Shown here one piece after another: positions 25,243-33,594 of a stretch of DNA of 36,013 nt (its first letter is position 1; every line of letters begins with the position of its first letter). The DNA is from Phocaeicola sp. (lineage in GTDB: Bacteria > Bacteroidota > Bacteroidia > Bacteroidales > Bacteroidaceae). A model generated the notes under the pieces. The model was not told where the DNA came from. It did no database searches and saw only the letters and a list, made by a program, of their open reading frames with translations. Location: the NCBI GenBank assembly GCA_022764505.1, contig JALEQJ010000038.1, forward strand, positions 1-36,013, in the 5' to 3' direction. A program made the translations under genes and the position numbers.

Positions 25243-27012
25243 TTAACTATCTATCGTTTTTTTACGATCTATTTCTGTAAGTACTCTTAGGAAATTCTCT
25301 CCCCAAATAAGTCGTAATTCTTCTGGAGTAAATCCGGCTATGAGCAACTCTCTGGTAAGATTTATCAGTTCCGAAGAATCATTGCAACCTATCACTCCTC
25401 CATCTCCATCAAAATCTGTACCTATCCCCACATGCTCTATACCCATAATCTGTATCATATGTTTCAAATGCAAAATTACATCTTGAATGGTAGCTTCTCT
25501 GTCTGTAGATAAGAAACCTTTGTATAAACAAACTTGCACGACTCCCCCTTTCTGTGCTATAGCTCGTAATTGGTCATCTGTCAAGTTTCTTGAATGATCA
25601 CACAAAGCTTTGGCAGAAGAATGAGAACAAACTACCGGGGCTTTACTCCATTCCAATACATCATAAAAACTTTGCTCTCCTGCATGAGATAAGTCTATAG
25701 CCATTCCTACCTTATTCATTTCCTGAACTACACTTTTACCAAAATCCGTAAGACCTAAACCTTCCTCATTGTAGCGAGCAGAACCACAAATTAAATTATT
25801 TCCATTATGGCAAAGTGTCATATATCTTACTCCACGATGGTAGAAATGCTTGATCAAAGAAATATCATCTCCTATAGCAAACCCATTCTCTATGCCTAAA
25901 ACCAAAGATTTCTTCTTCTGGATTTTATTCCTATATAACTCGTCTACAGAAGTAGCTATTACCAAACGCTCTCTATCGGTATTACATTTTTGTACCATAT
26001 TTTCTATGGCGGTAAGTATCTCGTTGGCTTGACGAGTAGCAAACTGCAAGTCTTCTTTTCTCAATCCGACCTGTGGAAGATAAGCTACCATAAATGCCAC
26101 ATCTTGTTTCCCCTCGGACATCTTATGCAAATCTACTTTTATGCGCTCATCTCTATGATGAAAAGTTATGTCTTGATGGAAAAACATAGGAGTATCACAG
26201 TGGCTATCTACTATCAGCATATTATTATGAATAGCTTTTGCTTTTGAAAAGAATTGTGCTTGTTCCACTATCCAATGAAACAAAGGCATCATATACTTAT
26301 TTCCATTTTGGATAAAGCACTCCGGGTGCCATTGGACTCCCACTATGGGCTTAAACTCCGTGCTTTCCATAGCTTCTATAATTCCATCTGTAGCCACAGC
26401 GGTAGTACGAAAACCACAAGCAACTTCTTTCACAGCTTGATGATGAAAAGAGTTTACGTAAATGCGCTCTCCGAACAACTGATGCATAAGACTACCCTCC
26501 TCCACCACAACTGTATGAGATGGAAATCTTTTATCCAACTTTTGGTCATGCTGTAGCAATTTCTTCTCATTATCTGCATATATATCTTGAAATACGGTTC
26601 CTCCACAAGCCAAATTCAGCAACTGCATTCCTCTGCAAATTCCCAATATAGGAATTTGTCTATTCAAAGCTAGTTTGCAGAGCATCAGTTCGTGATAATC
26701 TCTTTGTGCATTGATATTTCCTAAGGCTTGCGATGGTTCTTCTCCTACAAACAGAGGATTTACATCTGCCCCTCCACTAAAAACGAGCGCATCTACCTTC
26801 TCTAAGACTTCTACTATCATCTGGTGATCATCAAATGGAGGAATAACAAGAGGAATACCTCCTGCTTCCAAAATGGAAGTATAATACCCTTCATTCAAGA
26901 CAGTTGCTCCATCTTTATAATTCCCAGTGATACCAATAACCGGCTTTCCTGTTTCTTGTGGAAATTCGTCACATACTTTTTTATATATATTACCTATATC
27001 TAACGTTATCAT
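25243..27012 (-). CDS. Fused peptidase C26 (class I amidotransferase) and membrane-dipeptidase-like protein
   Basis: A 589-residue fusion. Residues about 20-255 are a gamma-glutamyl hydrolase / PuuD-like class I amidotransferase domain with nucleophile C126 in LGICRGMQLLNLACGG and H229-E231 in VGVQWHPE. Residues about 262-589 are a renal-dipeptidase (peptidase M19) domain with the HxD zinc pair VDSHCDTP (H271, D273), IDLSHAGEQS, VVCSHSSAKALCDHSRN and VGIGTDFDG. No signal peptide is present, so it is cytoplasmic. I infer a two-step breakdown of a gamma-glutamyl peptide (for example gamma-glutamyl bond first, then the dipeptide), but the substrate is unknown. Divergent from ptb-buk. Confidence 0.9.
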   Translation of the reverse strand: MITLDIGNIYKKVCDEFPQETGKPVIGITGNYKDGATVLNEGYYTSILEAGGIPLVIPPFDDHQMIVEVLEKVDALVFSGGADVNPLFVGEEPSQALGNINAQRDYHELMLCKLALNRQIPILGICRGMQLLNLACGGTVFQDIYADNEKKLLQHDQKLDKRFPSHTVVVEEGSLMHQLFGERIYVNSFHHQAVKEVACGFRTTAVATDGIIEAMESTEFKPIVGVQWHPECFIQNGNKYMMPLFHWIVEQAQFFSKAKAIHNNMLIVDSHCDTPMFFHQDITFHHRDERIKVDLHKMSEGKQDVAFMVAYLPQVGLRKEDLQFATRQANEILTAIENMVQKCNTDRERLVIATSVDELYRNKIQKKKSLVLGIENGFAIGDDISLIKHFYHRGVRYMTLCHNGNNLICGSARYNEEGLGLTDFGKSVVQEMNKVGMAIDLSHAGEQSFYDVLEWSKAPVVCSHSSAKALCDHSRNLTDDQLRAIAQKGGVVQVCLYKGFLSTDREATIQDVILHLKHMIQIMGIEHVGIGTDFDGDGGVIGCNDSSELINLTRELLIAGFTPEELRLIWGENFLRVLTEIDRKKTIDS

Positions 27013-27038
27013 AAGTTAATTCTTGAAATTGTATAGGG

Positions 27039-27072
27039 CAAAGGTAGCCGATATTAACATCTTTTTCTCAAA
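27039..27072 (-). promoter_or_regulatory. Probable promoter of the peptidase fusion gene
   Basis: Minus-strand TACCTTTG (27039-27046) is an exact TAnnTTTG 27 bp before the start. A TTTG (27069-27072) lies 22 bp upstream, slightly longer than usual spacing. The ptb promoter must overlap this 81-bp region; CAAATTTG at 27069-27076 is a poor candidate. Confidence 0.5.
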
Positions 27073-27093
27073 TTTGCCTCAAAATCTGATGGT

Positions 27094-28008
27094 ATGGAAG
27101 TATTAAAATCATTCCAAGAAATGGTCGTGGCTCTGCGAGGCAGAGGCCTTAGACAACGTATAGTAGCTGTGTGTCCACACGATGAGTGCACAGAGCAAGT
27201 AGTAAGAAGAGCATTGAGTGAGGGTATAGCCCATTTTGTGCTGGTTGCAGAAGCTGCTCACACAGATGTTCCAAAGAAAATTCAAGCAGATTTTCCTGAT
27301 GCTGTAGAGTTTATGGAAGCTCCTACCCCCGATGAAGCAGCAGCTTTGGCTGTAAAGGTCATCAAGGAAGGAAAAGGAGATGTTCTGATGAAAGGACTTA
27401 TCAACACAGACAATCTACTTCGTGCAGTATTAAAAAAAGAAATCGGTTTACTCCCTCCGGGAGGCGTATTAACCCATGTTTCGGTAGCAGAAACTCCGCT
27501 TTATCACAAGCTTCTCTGTTTTTCTGATGCAGCCGTGATACCACGTCCTGAGCTTCATCATTTCCGTGCGATGGTGAAAGGCAATGTTGCTTTGTGCCAT
27601 AACTTAGGCATAGAAGAACCTCGTGTAGCTCTCATTCATTGCACAGAGAAGGTAAACGAAAAGTTTCCGCATACATTGGACTACGTACAACTAAAGAAAG
27701 ATGTAGAAGATGGTATGTTTGGGAAAGCAGTGATAGACGGACCTATGGACGCCAAAACTGCTTGCGATTTACATAGCGGGCAAGTGAAAGGTATAGCTTC
27801 TCCCGTGGTAGGAAATGCAGATATACTCATTTTCCCAAATATCGAATCGGGAAATGTCTTCTATAAAACACTTTCTTTCTTCGGGAAAGCAGATATGGCA
27901 GGCATGCTGATGGGGGCAGAAGCTCCGGTAGTGGTTCCTTCTCGTAGCGATTCCGAAACATCTAAATACAATAGCCTTATATTAGCTTGTTTATCTACTA
28001 AAAAATAA
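27094..28008 (+). CDS. ptb: Phosphate butyryltransferase
   Basis: Converts butyryl-CoA (or a branched acyl-CoA) and phosphate into acyl phosphate. The 304-residue protein is a phosphotransacetylase/Ptb family member: GDVLMKGLINTDNLLRAVL, GGVLTHVSVAETP, DAAVIPRPEL, VIDGPMDAKTACDLHSGQVKGIASPVVGNADILIFPNIESGNVFYKTL are the family's core. It precedes buk by 8 bp, so the two form an acyl-CoA to acid pathway giving ATP. Start chosen at MEVLKSFQEM. Confidence 0.94.
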   Translation: MEVLKSFQEMVVALRGRGLRQRIVAVCPHDECTEQVVRRALSEGIAHFVLVAEAAHTDVPKKIQADFPDAVEFMEAPTPDEAAALAVKVIKEGKGDVLMKGLINTDNLLRAVLKKEIGLLPPGGVLTHVSVAETPLYHKLLCFSDAAVIPRPELHHFRAMVKGNVALCHNLGIEEPRVALIHCTEKVNEKFPHTLDYVQLKKDVEDGMFGKAVIDGPMDAKTACDLHSGQVKGIASPVVGNADILIFPNIESGNVFYKTLSFFGKADMAGMLMGAEAPVVVPSRSDSETSKYNSLILACLSTKK

Positions 28009-28016
28009 GTTTACCT

Positions 28017-29084
28017 ATGAAAGTTTTGGTCATTAACCCAGGATCTACTTCCACAAAAATTGCCATTTACGAAGACAATGTGCAAATATGGAAACATGGT
28101 ATTTTCCATTATCCAGAAGAATTAGCAAAATTCCAACACATCAACGAGCAATATCAGTACAGAAGAGACTGTTTAACTAAAGCCCTTGAAGGTGTTTGTA
28201 AACTAGAAGAATTAGATGGTATCATCGGACGCGGAGGTTTGCTAAAACCTATGCCTGGTGGTGTTTACAGAGTAACTGAGCGCATCAAAGAAGATTTGAA
28301 AAATGCAAAGATGCAACACGCTTCCAATTTGGCGGGCTTATTGGCAGACGAATTGGCGAGTATAGCCGGTTGTCCTGCATTCATTGCAGACCCCGTTGTA
28401 ACAGATGAACTTTGGGATATTGCACGCCCTACAGGTATTGCGGAAATAGAACGTCAATCTATCTTCCACGCACTGAACAGTCGTGCAGTTTCCCGCAATT
28501 ATGCAAAAGAAATAGGTAAACCCTATGAAGAACTGAATCTGATTGTAGCGCACTTAGGAGGAGGAATCACAGTAAGTGCTCACCACAAAGGAAGAGTAGT
28601 AGATGTAAATGATGGATTGAACGGAGAAGGTCCTTTCAGCCCGGAAAGAGCCGGTACAATTCCTGCTGCACAATTAGCAGAACTTTGTTTCAGTGGTAAA
28701 TACACCTTGAATGAAGTAAAAAAGAAACTCATAGGTCAAGGAGGACTCGTAGCTCACTTAGGAACTACAAATACTGCCGACATCTTGGAAAAAGCAGCCA
28801 ATGGTGATAAAAAATGCCAATATATCATGGACGCTATGCACTATGCTATAGCAAAACAGATAGGTGCTATGCACGTAACACTACGTGGAAAAACAGATGC
28901 TATCATCATTACCGGAGGTATTGCACATAACATTCCTACAGTAGAATCTCTCAAGGAATGGGTAGGTTATTTAGCCCCTATCGTAGTAGTACCCGGAGAA
29001 GATGAACTGGGTGCTTTGGCTATGAATGCCATCGGTGCACTGAAAGGAGAATTACCTATACAAGTGTATAATCCTACTAAGTAA
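28017..29084 (+). CDS. buk: Butyrate kinase
   Basis: Transfers phosphate from butyryl phosphate (or isobutyryl/isovaleryl phosphate) to ADP. The 355-residue ASKHA-fold kinase has the N-terminal phosphate motif VLVINPGSTSTKIAIY, GIIGRGGLLKPMPGG, NLIVAHLGGGITVSAH, DGLNGEGPFSPERAGTIP and the C-terminal IIITGGIAHN. Length is typical. No butyryl-CoA-forming genes (thl, hbd, crt, bcd) are in the window; the physiological acyl group is therefore open. Confidence 0.95.
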   Translation: MKVLVINPGSTSTKIAIYEDNVQIWKHGIFHYPEELAKFQHINEQYQYRRDCLTKALEGVCKLEELDGIIGRGGLLKPMPGGVYRVTERIKEDLKNAKMQHASNLAGLLADELASIAGCPAFIADPVVTDELWDIARPTGIAEIERQSIFHALNSRAVSRNYAKEIGKPYEELNLIVAHLGGGITVSAHHKGRVVDVNDGLNGEGPFSPERAGTIPAAQLAELCFSGKYTLNEVKKKLIGQGGLVAHLGTTNTADILEKAANGDKKCQYIMDAMHYAIAKQIGAMHVTLRGKTDAIIITGGIAHNIPTVESLKEWVGYLAPIVVVPGEDELGALAMNAIGALKGELPIQVYNPTK

Positions 29085-29109
29085 TAGATTTAATTCTCTC
29101 ATAACTCAT

Positions 29110-29149
29110 AAAAAAACCTCGCTATATTGCATAGATAGCGAGGTTTTTT
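29110..29149. terminator. Bidirectional terminator between buk and the reverse rubrerythrin
   Basis: AAAAAACCTCGCTAT pairs with ATAGCGAGGTTTTTT (about 29111-29125 with 29135-29149), leaving a loop of about nine bases. A and T runs on both sides make it work on either strand. Confidence 0.93.
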
Positions 29150-29180
29150 GTTTATCTCTCTTCAAGAGAAAGAGAAGTAA

Positions 29181-29732
29181 TTACTTTTTGAAATAGCGAT
29201 TAAACAAACCTTCAAAACCTTTTCCGTGTCTTGCTTCATCTTTTGCCATTTCATGTACTGTGTCATGGATAGCGTCCAAGTTCAATTGCTTTGCACGAGT
29301 AGCTATGCGTTTCTTATCTTCGCAAGCACCACATTCTGCATTCATACGTTTTTCTAAGTTTGTCTTAGTATCCCAAACGCAATCACCTAACAATTCTGCA
29401 AACTTAGCTGCGTGTTCTGCTTCTTCCCACGCAAAACGCTTAAATGCTTCTGCTATTTCCGGATAGCCTTCTCTGTCTGCCTGACGGCTCATAGCAAGGT
29501 ACATACCTACTTCGGTACATTCTCCCATAAAATGATTGTTCAAGTCTTTAATCATTTCATCATCGCAACCTTTTGCTACACCAACAACGTGTTCGTCTGC
29601 AAATACCAAGCCACCTTCTACAGCTTCCATTTCTTTGAACTTAGAAGCAGGAACTTTACACATAGGGCATTGTTCCGGAGCAGCATCGCCTTCATGTATG
29701 TATCCACATACTGTACAGATAAATTTCTTCAT
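29181..29732 (-). CDS. Reverse rubrerythrin (N-terminal rubredoxin domain)
   Basis: A 183-residue peroxide-reducing diiron protein with domains in the opposite order to classical rubrerythrin. The rubredoxin part comes first ([23 protein letters not shown]6, C9, C22, C25), then the ferritin-like domain with [31 protein letters not shown] and [17 protein letters not shown]. Clostridial reverse rubrerythrins are known H2O2 and O2 scavengers. An ATG two codons upstream (29738, MIMKKF) is also possible; I choose MKKF by family pattern. It lies 68 bp after a PerR-like gene, on the same strand. Confidence 0.93.
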   Translation of the reverse strand: MKKFICTVCGYIHEGDAAPEQCPMCKVPASKFKEMEAVEGGLVFADEHVVGVAKGCDDEMIKDLNNHFMGECTEVGMYLAMSRQADREGYPEIAEAFKRFAWEEAEHAAKFAELLGDCVWDTKTNLEKRMNAECGACEDKKRIATRAKQLNLDAIHDTVHEMAKDEARHGKGFEGLFNRYFKK

Positions 29733-29749
29733 GATCATAAAAGTTTAGT

Positions 29750-29761
29750 TATTATATAATA
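29750..29761. promoter_or_regulatory. Candidate PerR-type operator palindrome
   Basis: TATTATATAATA is a perfect 12-bp palindrome 17 bp upstream of the reverse rubrerythrin start, resembling the AT-rich PerR/Fur box (TTATAAT-n-ATTATAA). A small CCTCC/GGAGG hairpin (29763-29767, 29776-29780) follows it toward perR. Binding is inferred from sequence only. Confidence 0.35.
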
Positions 29762-29800
29762 GCCTCCTCTAATACGGAGGTAGAACTTCTTAAAAAGAAA

Positions 29801-30217
29801 TCAATTAGCTTTCTTGCTATGGCAATCGGCACAAATGCCCTTATAAAAAATTTGAGCATCGTCTACTACAAATCCTTGTTCTTGTATCTCCTTGATATTG
29901 GCAGAAAGATCTATGGCAGGAAAATCGTATATTTTCCCACAATCTCTACAGAGGAAATGTGCATGAAGAGAAGTATCTGCATCAAAACAAGCATTTTTTT
30001 CATCTATCGTGAGCATAGATGCGGCACCATTCTCTACAAATAATTTCAGTGTATTATACACTGTAGTCTTGGATAATGTAGGTATTTTTTTGCACAAAGC
30101 GGCATATATTTCATCTATAGAAGGGTGCGTTCTGTGCGTATATAGATACTCCATAATGGCAAGGCGTTGTACTGATGGCTTTATATTATAGCTCAGTAAA
30201 TAATCATACATATTCAT
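29801..30217 (-). CDS. Fur-family regulator, PerR-like
   Basis: A 138-residue DNA-binding metalloregulator. N-terminal winged helix (about 1-80, KPSVQRLAIMEYLYTHRTHPSIDEIY, PTLSKTTVYNTLKLFVENG) and a C-terminal dimer/metal domain with the Fur-family structural zinc cysteines CRDCG and CADCH. The regulatory-metal residues resemble PerR: FDADTSLHAHF gives an Asp and the H-x-H. The first ATG (30340) would add 41 residues with no family likeness, so I start at 30217, which follows a good promoter. Adjacent to a rubrerythrin gene, so peroxide sensing is the likely role. Confidence 0.88.
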   Translation of the reverse strand: MNMYDYLLSYNIKPSVQRLAIMEYLYTHRTHPSIDEIYAALCKKIPTLSKTTVYNTLKLFVENGAASMLTIDEKNACFDADTSLHAHFLCRDCGKIYDFPAIDLSANIKEIQEQGFVVDDAQIFYKGICADCHSKKAN

Positions 30218-30263
30218 ACTTGCGAATATTCTAAAAATATAATCATAACAAATTTCTAACAGG

Positions 30264-30294
30264 CAAAAATACGATTCTATCTTTTCAAAAACAA
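30264..30294 (-). promoter_or_regulatory. Promoter of the perR-like gene
   Basis: On the minus strand TTG (30292-30294), 20 bp, TATTTTTG (30264-30271). It supports the 30217 start, with a leader of about 40 nt. Confidence 0.7.
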
Positions 30295-30442
30295 TCCTCA
30301 CTCTTCTTTTTATACAATTCCCATTATTATTTACCTTCATTCAGATATTCTGTGGCAAATTAAAAGTACGCTATAGAAAATCTTCTGTACAAAATTTGAT
30401 AAGCAAAGCTCTATGTCCATTAAAAGTTCTGTCTGTCTAAAA

Positions 30443-30504
30443 TTCCGTACAAAACCGGAAAAGTTTCCGTACAGATTCGGAAAAAAATCCGTACGTATCC
30501 GGAT
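30443..30504. repeat. 22-bp palindromic repeat array (TTCCGTACA...CGGAA), 3 units
   Basis: TCCG starts at 30444, 30466 and 30488, exactly 22 bp apart. Arms pair as TTCCG/CGGAA (30443-30460), TTTCCG/CGGAAA (30464-30483) and ATCCG/CGGAT (30487-30504). The third unit changes both arms together, which keeps the palindrome. Same family as the array at 9420. Bases 30361-30442 and 30505-30616 show no gene. Confidence 0.8.
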
Positions 30505-30616
30505 AGTTGTTATATACTATAAAACAATAGCAGACAGACTACGTTCACCATTAAGTTTGAAAAGAAAAATATAAAAGCACAGCTTCTATATATAATAAGA
30601 TTGATAAGAATCCATA

Positions 30617-30678
30617 TTGTAACCTGATTGTAACTTAATTGTAAACCTAACATAACAAGATCGTAAACCCCTTGTAAT
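30617..30678 (+). promoter_or_regulatory. Six 11-bp-phased heptamers, likely OmpR/PhoB-family operator
   Basis: Heptamers start every 11 bp: TTGTAAC (30617), TTGTAAC (30628), TTGTAAA (30639), ACATAAC (30650), TCGTAAA (30661), TTGTAAT (30672). The 7-plus-4 periodicity is that of PHO boxes, where PhoB subunits bind head to tail. The last copy lies about 10 bp upstream of a CATCTTTG -7-like box (30689-30696), near the expected -33 position, so activation of the TonB receptor operon is likely. Which regulator binds is unknown. Confidence 0.6.
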
Positions 30679-30720
30679 CGTAGCATAGCATCTTTGCAAT
30701 GAAAAAATTAAGATCAATAT

Positions 30721-33525
30721 ATGAAACATTTTTGGGGATTATTTTTTATGCTATTCTCCGTAGTAGCAGAAGCATCTACAGGAACTCTTAAAGGAACAGT
30801 GAAAGACAAGACAACAGGAGAAGCACTTATCGGAGCCACCGTGCAAATCAAGGAAACAGGAGATGGTGTCATCACAGATATAGATGGCAATTATTCTTTA
30901 CCTATGAAAAGTGGCAGCTATACCATCGTGATAAGGTACATCAGTTATAAATCCATAGAAATACCTAACGTAAAAATAAACAAAGAAAAAGTGCTGAATA
31001 TCCTTTTGGAACCAGATGAACTCATACTTACCAATGTTTTTGTAACAGCAAAAGCCATGAACAATACAGAAACAGCCGTACTAAATAAACAACGCAATAG
31101 TTTAGTAGTACAATCCGGTATTTCTTCTCAGCAAATAAGTCGCACTACAGACAAAGACGCATCTGAGGTCATACGGCGCATACCGGGCATATCTATAATT
31201 GATGATAAATTTGTGATTGTGCGAGGACTCTCTCAGAGATACAATAATGCACGAATAAACGGAGGAGCTATCCCAAGCTCAGAAGCAGATAGTCGCGCTT
31301 TTTCTTTCGATTTAATACCTTCTTCACAATTAGATAATATGATTGTGGTGAAAAGTCCTGCTCCCGAATATCCTGCCGATTTCGCAGGTGGGTTTGTCAT
31401 TATTCAAACAAAGGATATTCCTACAGAGAATAAATTTTCTATAGGTACGAATATAGGATTAAATACACAGACACATTTTCAAAACTTTGATTATACAAAA
31501 GGAAGCAATACTGATTTTTTAGGCTTTGATAATGGACTTCGCAGTCTGAAAGGGGGCATACATTCTACTTTACACCCCGTAGAAGGTATTATCAATACTC
31601 AAGATTTACGCAGTATAGATTTACTGAAAAATGAATTCAATAACGATTGGTCTGTACAAAGTAAAAAGCCTATGGCAGATTTTGGACTGAATATGAACAT
31701 TAGTCGCCATTATACGAATGGCTACGGAAAACAATGGGGACTATTGGGTTCAGTAAACTATAGCAATTCATACAAGAGATATACAGATATGGAAAACTCT
31801 CTCTTCGGTGCCTATGATACTACCAACGATAGAAGTACTTATCTACGCAAAGCTACAGACAACCAGTATAACCACGACATACGCTTAGGAGCTATGTTTA
31901 ACCTCAGTTATGTACCGAATGCCAATAATCTTTACGAATGGAAGAATATATTCAATCTATTAGGAAAAAACAGATATACCCACCGTACAGGTTTAGATGC
32001 ACAAGAAAACAATATGGAAAGTGCAGAATACTATTACAGCTGCCGTTCCACATACAATGGACAGTTTACGGGTAAGCATACATTTCGTAATAACAAACTA
32101 GACTGGAATGCCGGATACGCTTTTTCCGGGAGAAAAATGCCGGACAGACGTAGGTATTCACGTAGTGATGAAGGTCAAGAAACAGGCATAATGTCTCTTA
32201 TCAGAGCCAATGATATTCGTAGAGAATATACAGACTTACAGGAACATATATGGTCTGGTAGCGTAAACTATGAACATTCTCTCTCCGAAATATGGAAAAT
32301 ACAACCTCTTATCAAAATGGGAATATACGGCGAATATAGAAACAGAACCTATGCAACCCGAGAATTTCTATACAACTGGAATGCGTTCAACGATTTACCT
32401 AAAGGTTTTGAGCTATGGGATATTCCTCGTGAGATCTTACAACAAGAAAATTATGGAGCCAATAAAATCTATTTGATAGAAAGACCCAAATGGCGTAATA
32501 ATTATAAAGGAGAAAACACATTAATGGCAGGTTATCTTAGTTTGTTCTTTCCTATTGGGAAAATGGAATTTTACGCAGGACTTCGCTATGAGTATAACCA
32601 GATGAAACTCATTCGCCATACCAAAGACATAGAATATAGCCCACAGGCTATTAACTATACGAGCAATGACTTATTCCCTTCTATCAACATAGCTTATAAA
32701 ATGAATGAAAAACAGCAATTCAGATTGTCTTATGGTAGATCTGTAAATCGTCCAGAATTTCGAGAAGTATCTCCATCTGTATTCTACGATTTTGAATTGG
32801 GAAGCTCTGTGCAAGGAAATACTGAATTGAAATCTGCTTTCATAGACAATACTGATTTACGATATGAATTTTATCCTTCCAATAGTGAACAAATTTCCAT
32901 TGCACTATTTCACAAGCATTTTAAGCTACCCATAGAGTGGACTTATACTATGACGGGCGGGGAAACACCGGTTTACTCTTTTCACAATGCAGAACAAGCC
33001 TATAGTATGGGGGTGGAAGTAGATATACGAAAAGATTTATCTTTCATTGGTTTGAAAAACTTCACACTTTCTCTCAATGGTGCACTTATCAAAAGCAAGG
33101 TTACCTTTAAGGACGGATCAGACCGTAACAGACCTATGCAAGGACAATCTCCCTATCTCATCAATGGAGGGCTTTTCTACCGAGTGCCTTCTCAACAAAT
33201 AGACATTTCTCTGCTATATAACAGAATAGGAAAACGTATCATCGGTGTAGGACGCACTGTAGGTACCATAGGAGGAGAAAATACAGTAAATATTCCGGAT
33301 TCTTACGAAATGCCTCGTAACAGTATTGACTTGAATATCTCCAAACGCTTTGGCACACATTGGTTGTGCAAATTGGGGATAAAAGATGTTTTGGACGAGA
33401 AAGTCTTCTATAAACAATTCTCTACGGTAACGACCCGAAATGGTGAAAAAACAGACATAGAAGAAATCACAAAATCTTATCGTCCAGGAAGACAAATACA
33501 GCTTCAGGTAAGCTATACATTCTGA
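30721..33525 (+). CDS. TonB-dependent outer-membrane receptor
   Basis: A 934-residue outer-membrane importer. It has a signal peptide (1 to about 19, ending EAS), an N-terminal carboxypeptidase-regulatory-like domain (about 22-105, GTLKGTVKDKTTGEALIGATV ... DGNYSL), a plug domain (about 130-235, DASEVIRRIPGISI, FVIVRGLSQRYNNARINGG, GGFVIIQTKD) and a 22-strand-type barrel ending QLQVSYTF, the last residue being Phe. No SusD-like partner follows; instead a lipoprotein gene lies 69 bp downstream. The ligand is unknown. The upstream PHO-box-like array hints at phosphate-linked control, but that is an inference. Several Bacteroidetes receptors of this kind lack SusD. Confidence 0.92.
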   Translation: MKHFWGLFFMLFSVVAEASTGTLKGTVKDKTTGEALIGATVQIKETGDGVITDIDGNYSLPMKSGSYTIVIRYISYKSIEIPNVKINKEKVLNILLEPDELILTNVFVTAKAMNNTETAVLNKQRNSLVVQSGISSQQISRTTDKDASEVIRRIPGISIIDDKFVIVRGLSQRYNNARINGGAIPSSEADSRAFSFDLIPSSQLDNMIVVKSPAPEYPADFAGGFVIIQTKDIPTENKFSIGTNIGLNTQTHFQNFDYTKGSNTDFLGFDNGLRSLKGGIHSTLHPVEGIINTQDLRSIDLLKNEFNNDWSVQSKKPMADFGLNMNISRHYTNGYGKQWGLLGSVNYSNSYKRYTDMENSLFGAYDTTNDRSTYLRKATDNQYNHDIRLGAMFNLSYVPNANNLYEWKNIFNLLGKNRYTHRTGLDAQENNMESAEYYYSCRSTYNGQFTGKHTFRNNKLDWNAGYAFSGRKMPDRRRYSRSDEGQETGIMSLIRANDIRREYTDLQEHIWSGSVNYEHSLSEIWKIQPLIKMGIYGEYRNRTYATREFLYNWNAFNDLPKGFELWDIPREILQQENYGANKIYLIERPKWRNNYKGENTLMAGYLSLFFPIGKMEFYAGLRYEYNQMKLIRHTKDIEYSPQAINYTSNDLFPSINIAYKMNEKQQFRLSYGRSVNRPEFREVSPSVFYDFELGSSVQGNTELKSAFIDNTDLRYEFYPSNSEQISIALFHKHFKLPIEWTYTMTGGETPVYSFHNAEQAYSMGVEVDIRKDLSFIGLKNFTLSLNGALIKSKVTFKDGSDRNRPMQGQSPYLINGGLFYRVPSQQIDISLLYNRIGKRIIGVGRTVGTIGGENTVNIPDSYEMPRNSIDLNISKRFGTHWLCKLGIKDVLDEKVFYKQFSTVTTRNGEKTDIEEITKSYRPGRQIQLQVSYTF

Positions 33526-33594
33526 CATTAACACTATATATAAATCAAGCATCAACTCTATTTTGATGAGCATAAATCTTAAAACAAGAACGAA

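Noticed and set aside
27094-29084. pta-ackA (phosphotransacetylase/acetate kinase)
   Set aside because: Sizes (304 and 355 residues) and motifs such as the Buk start VLVINPGSTSTKIAIY fit Ptb and Buk; acetate kinase is about 400 residues.
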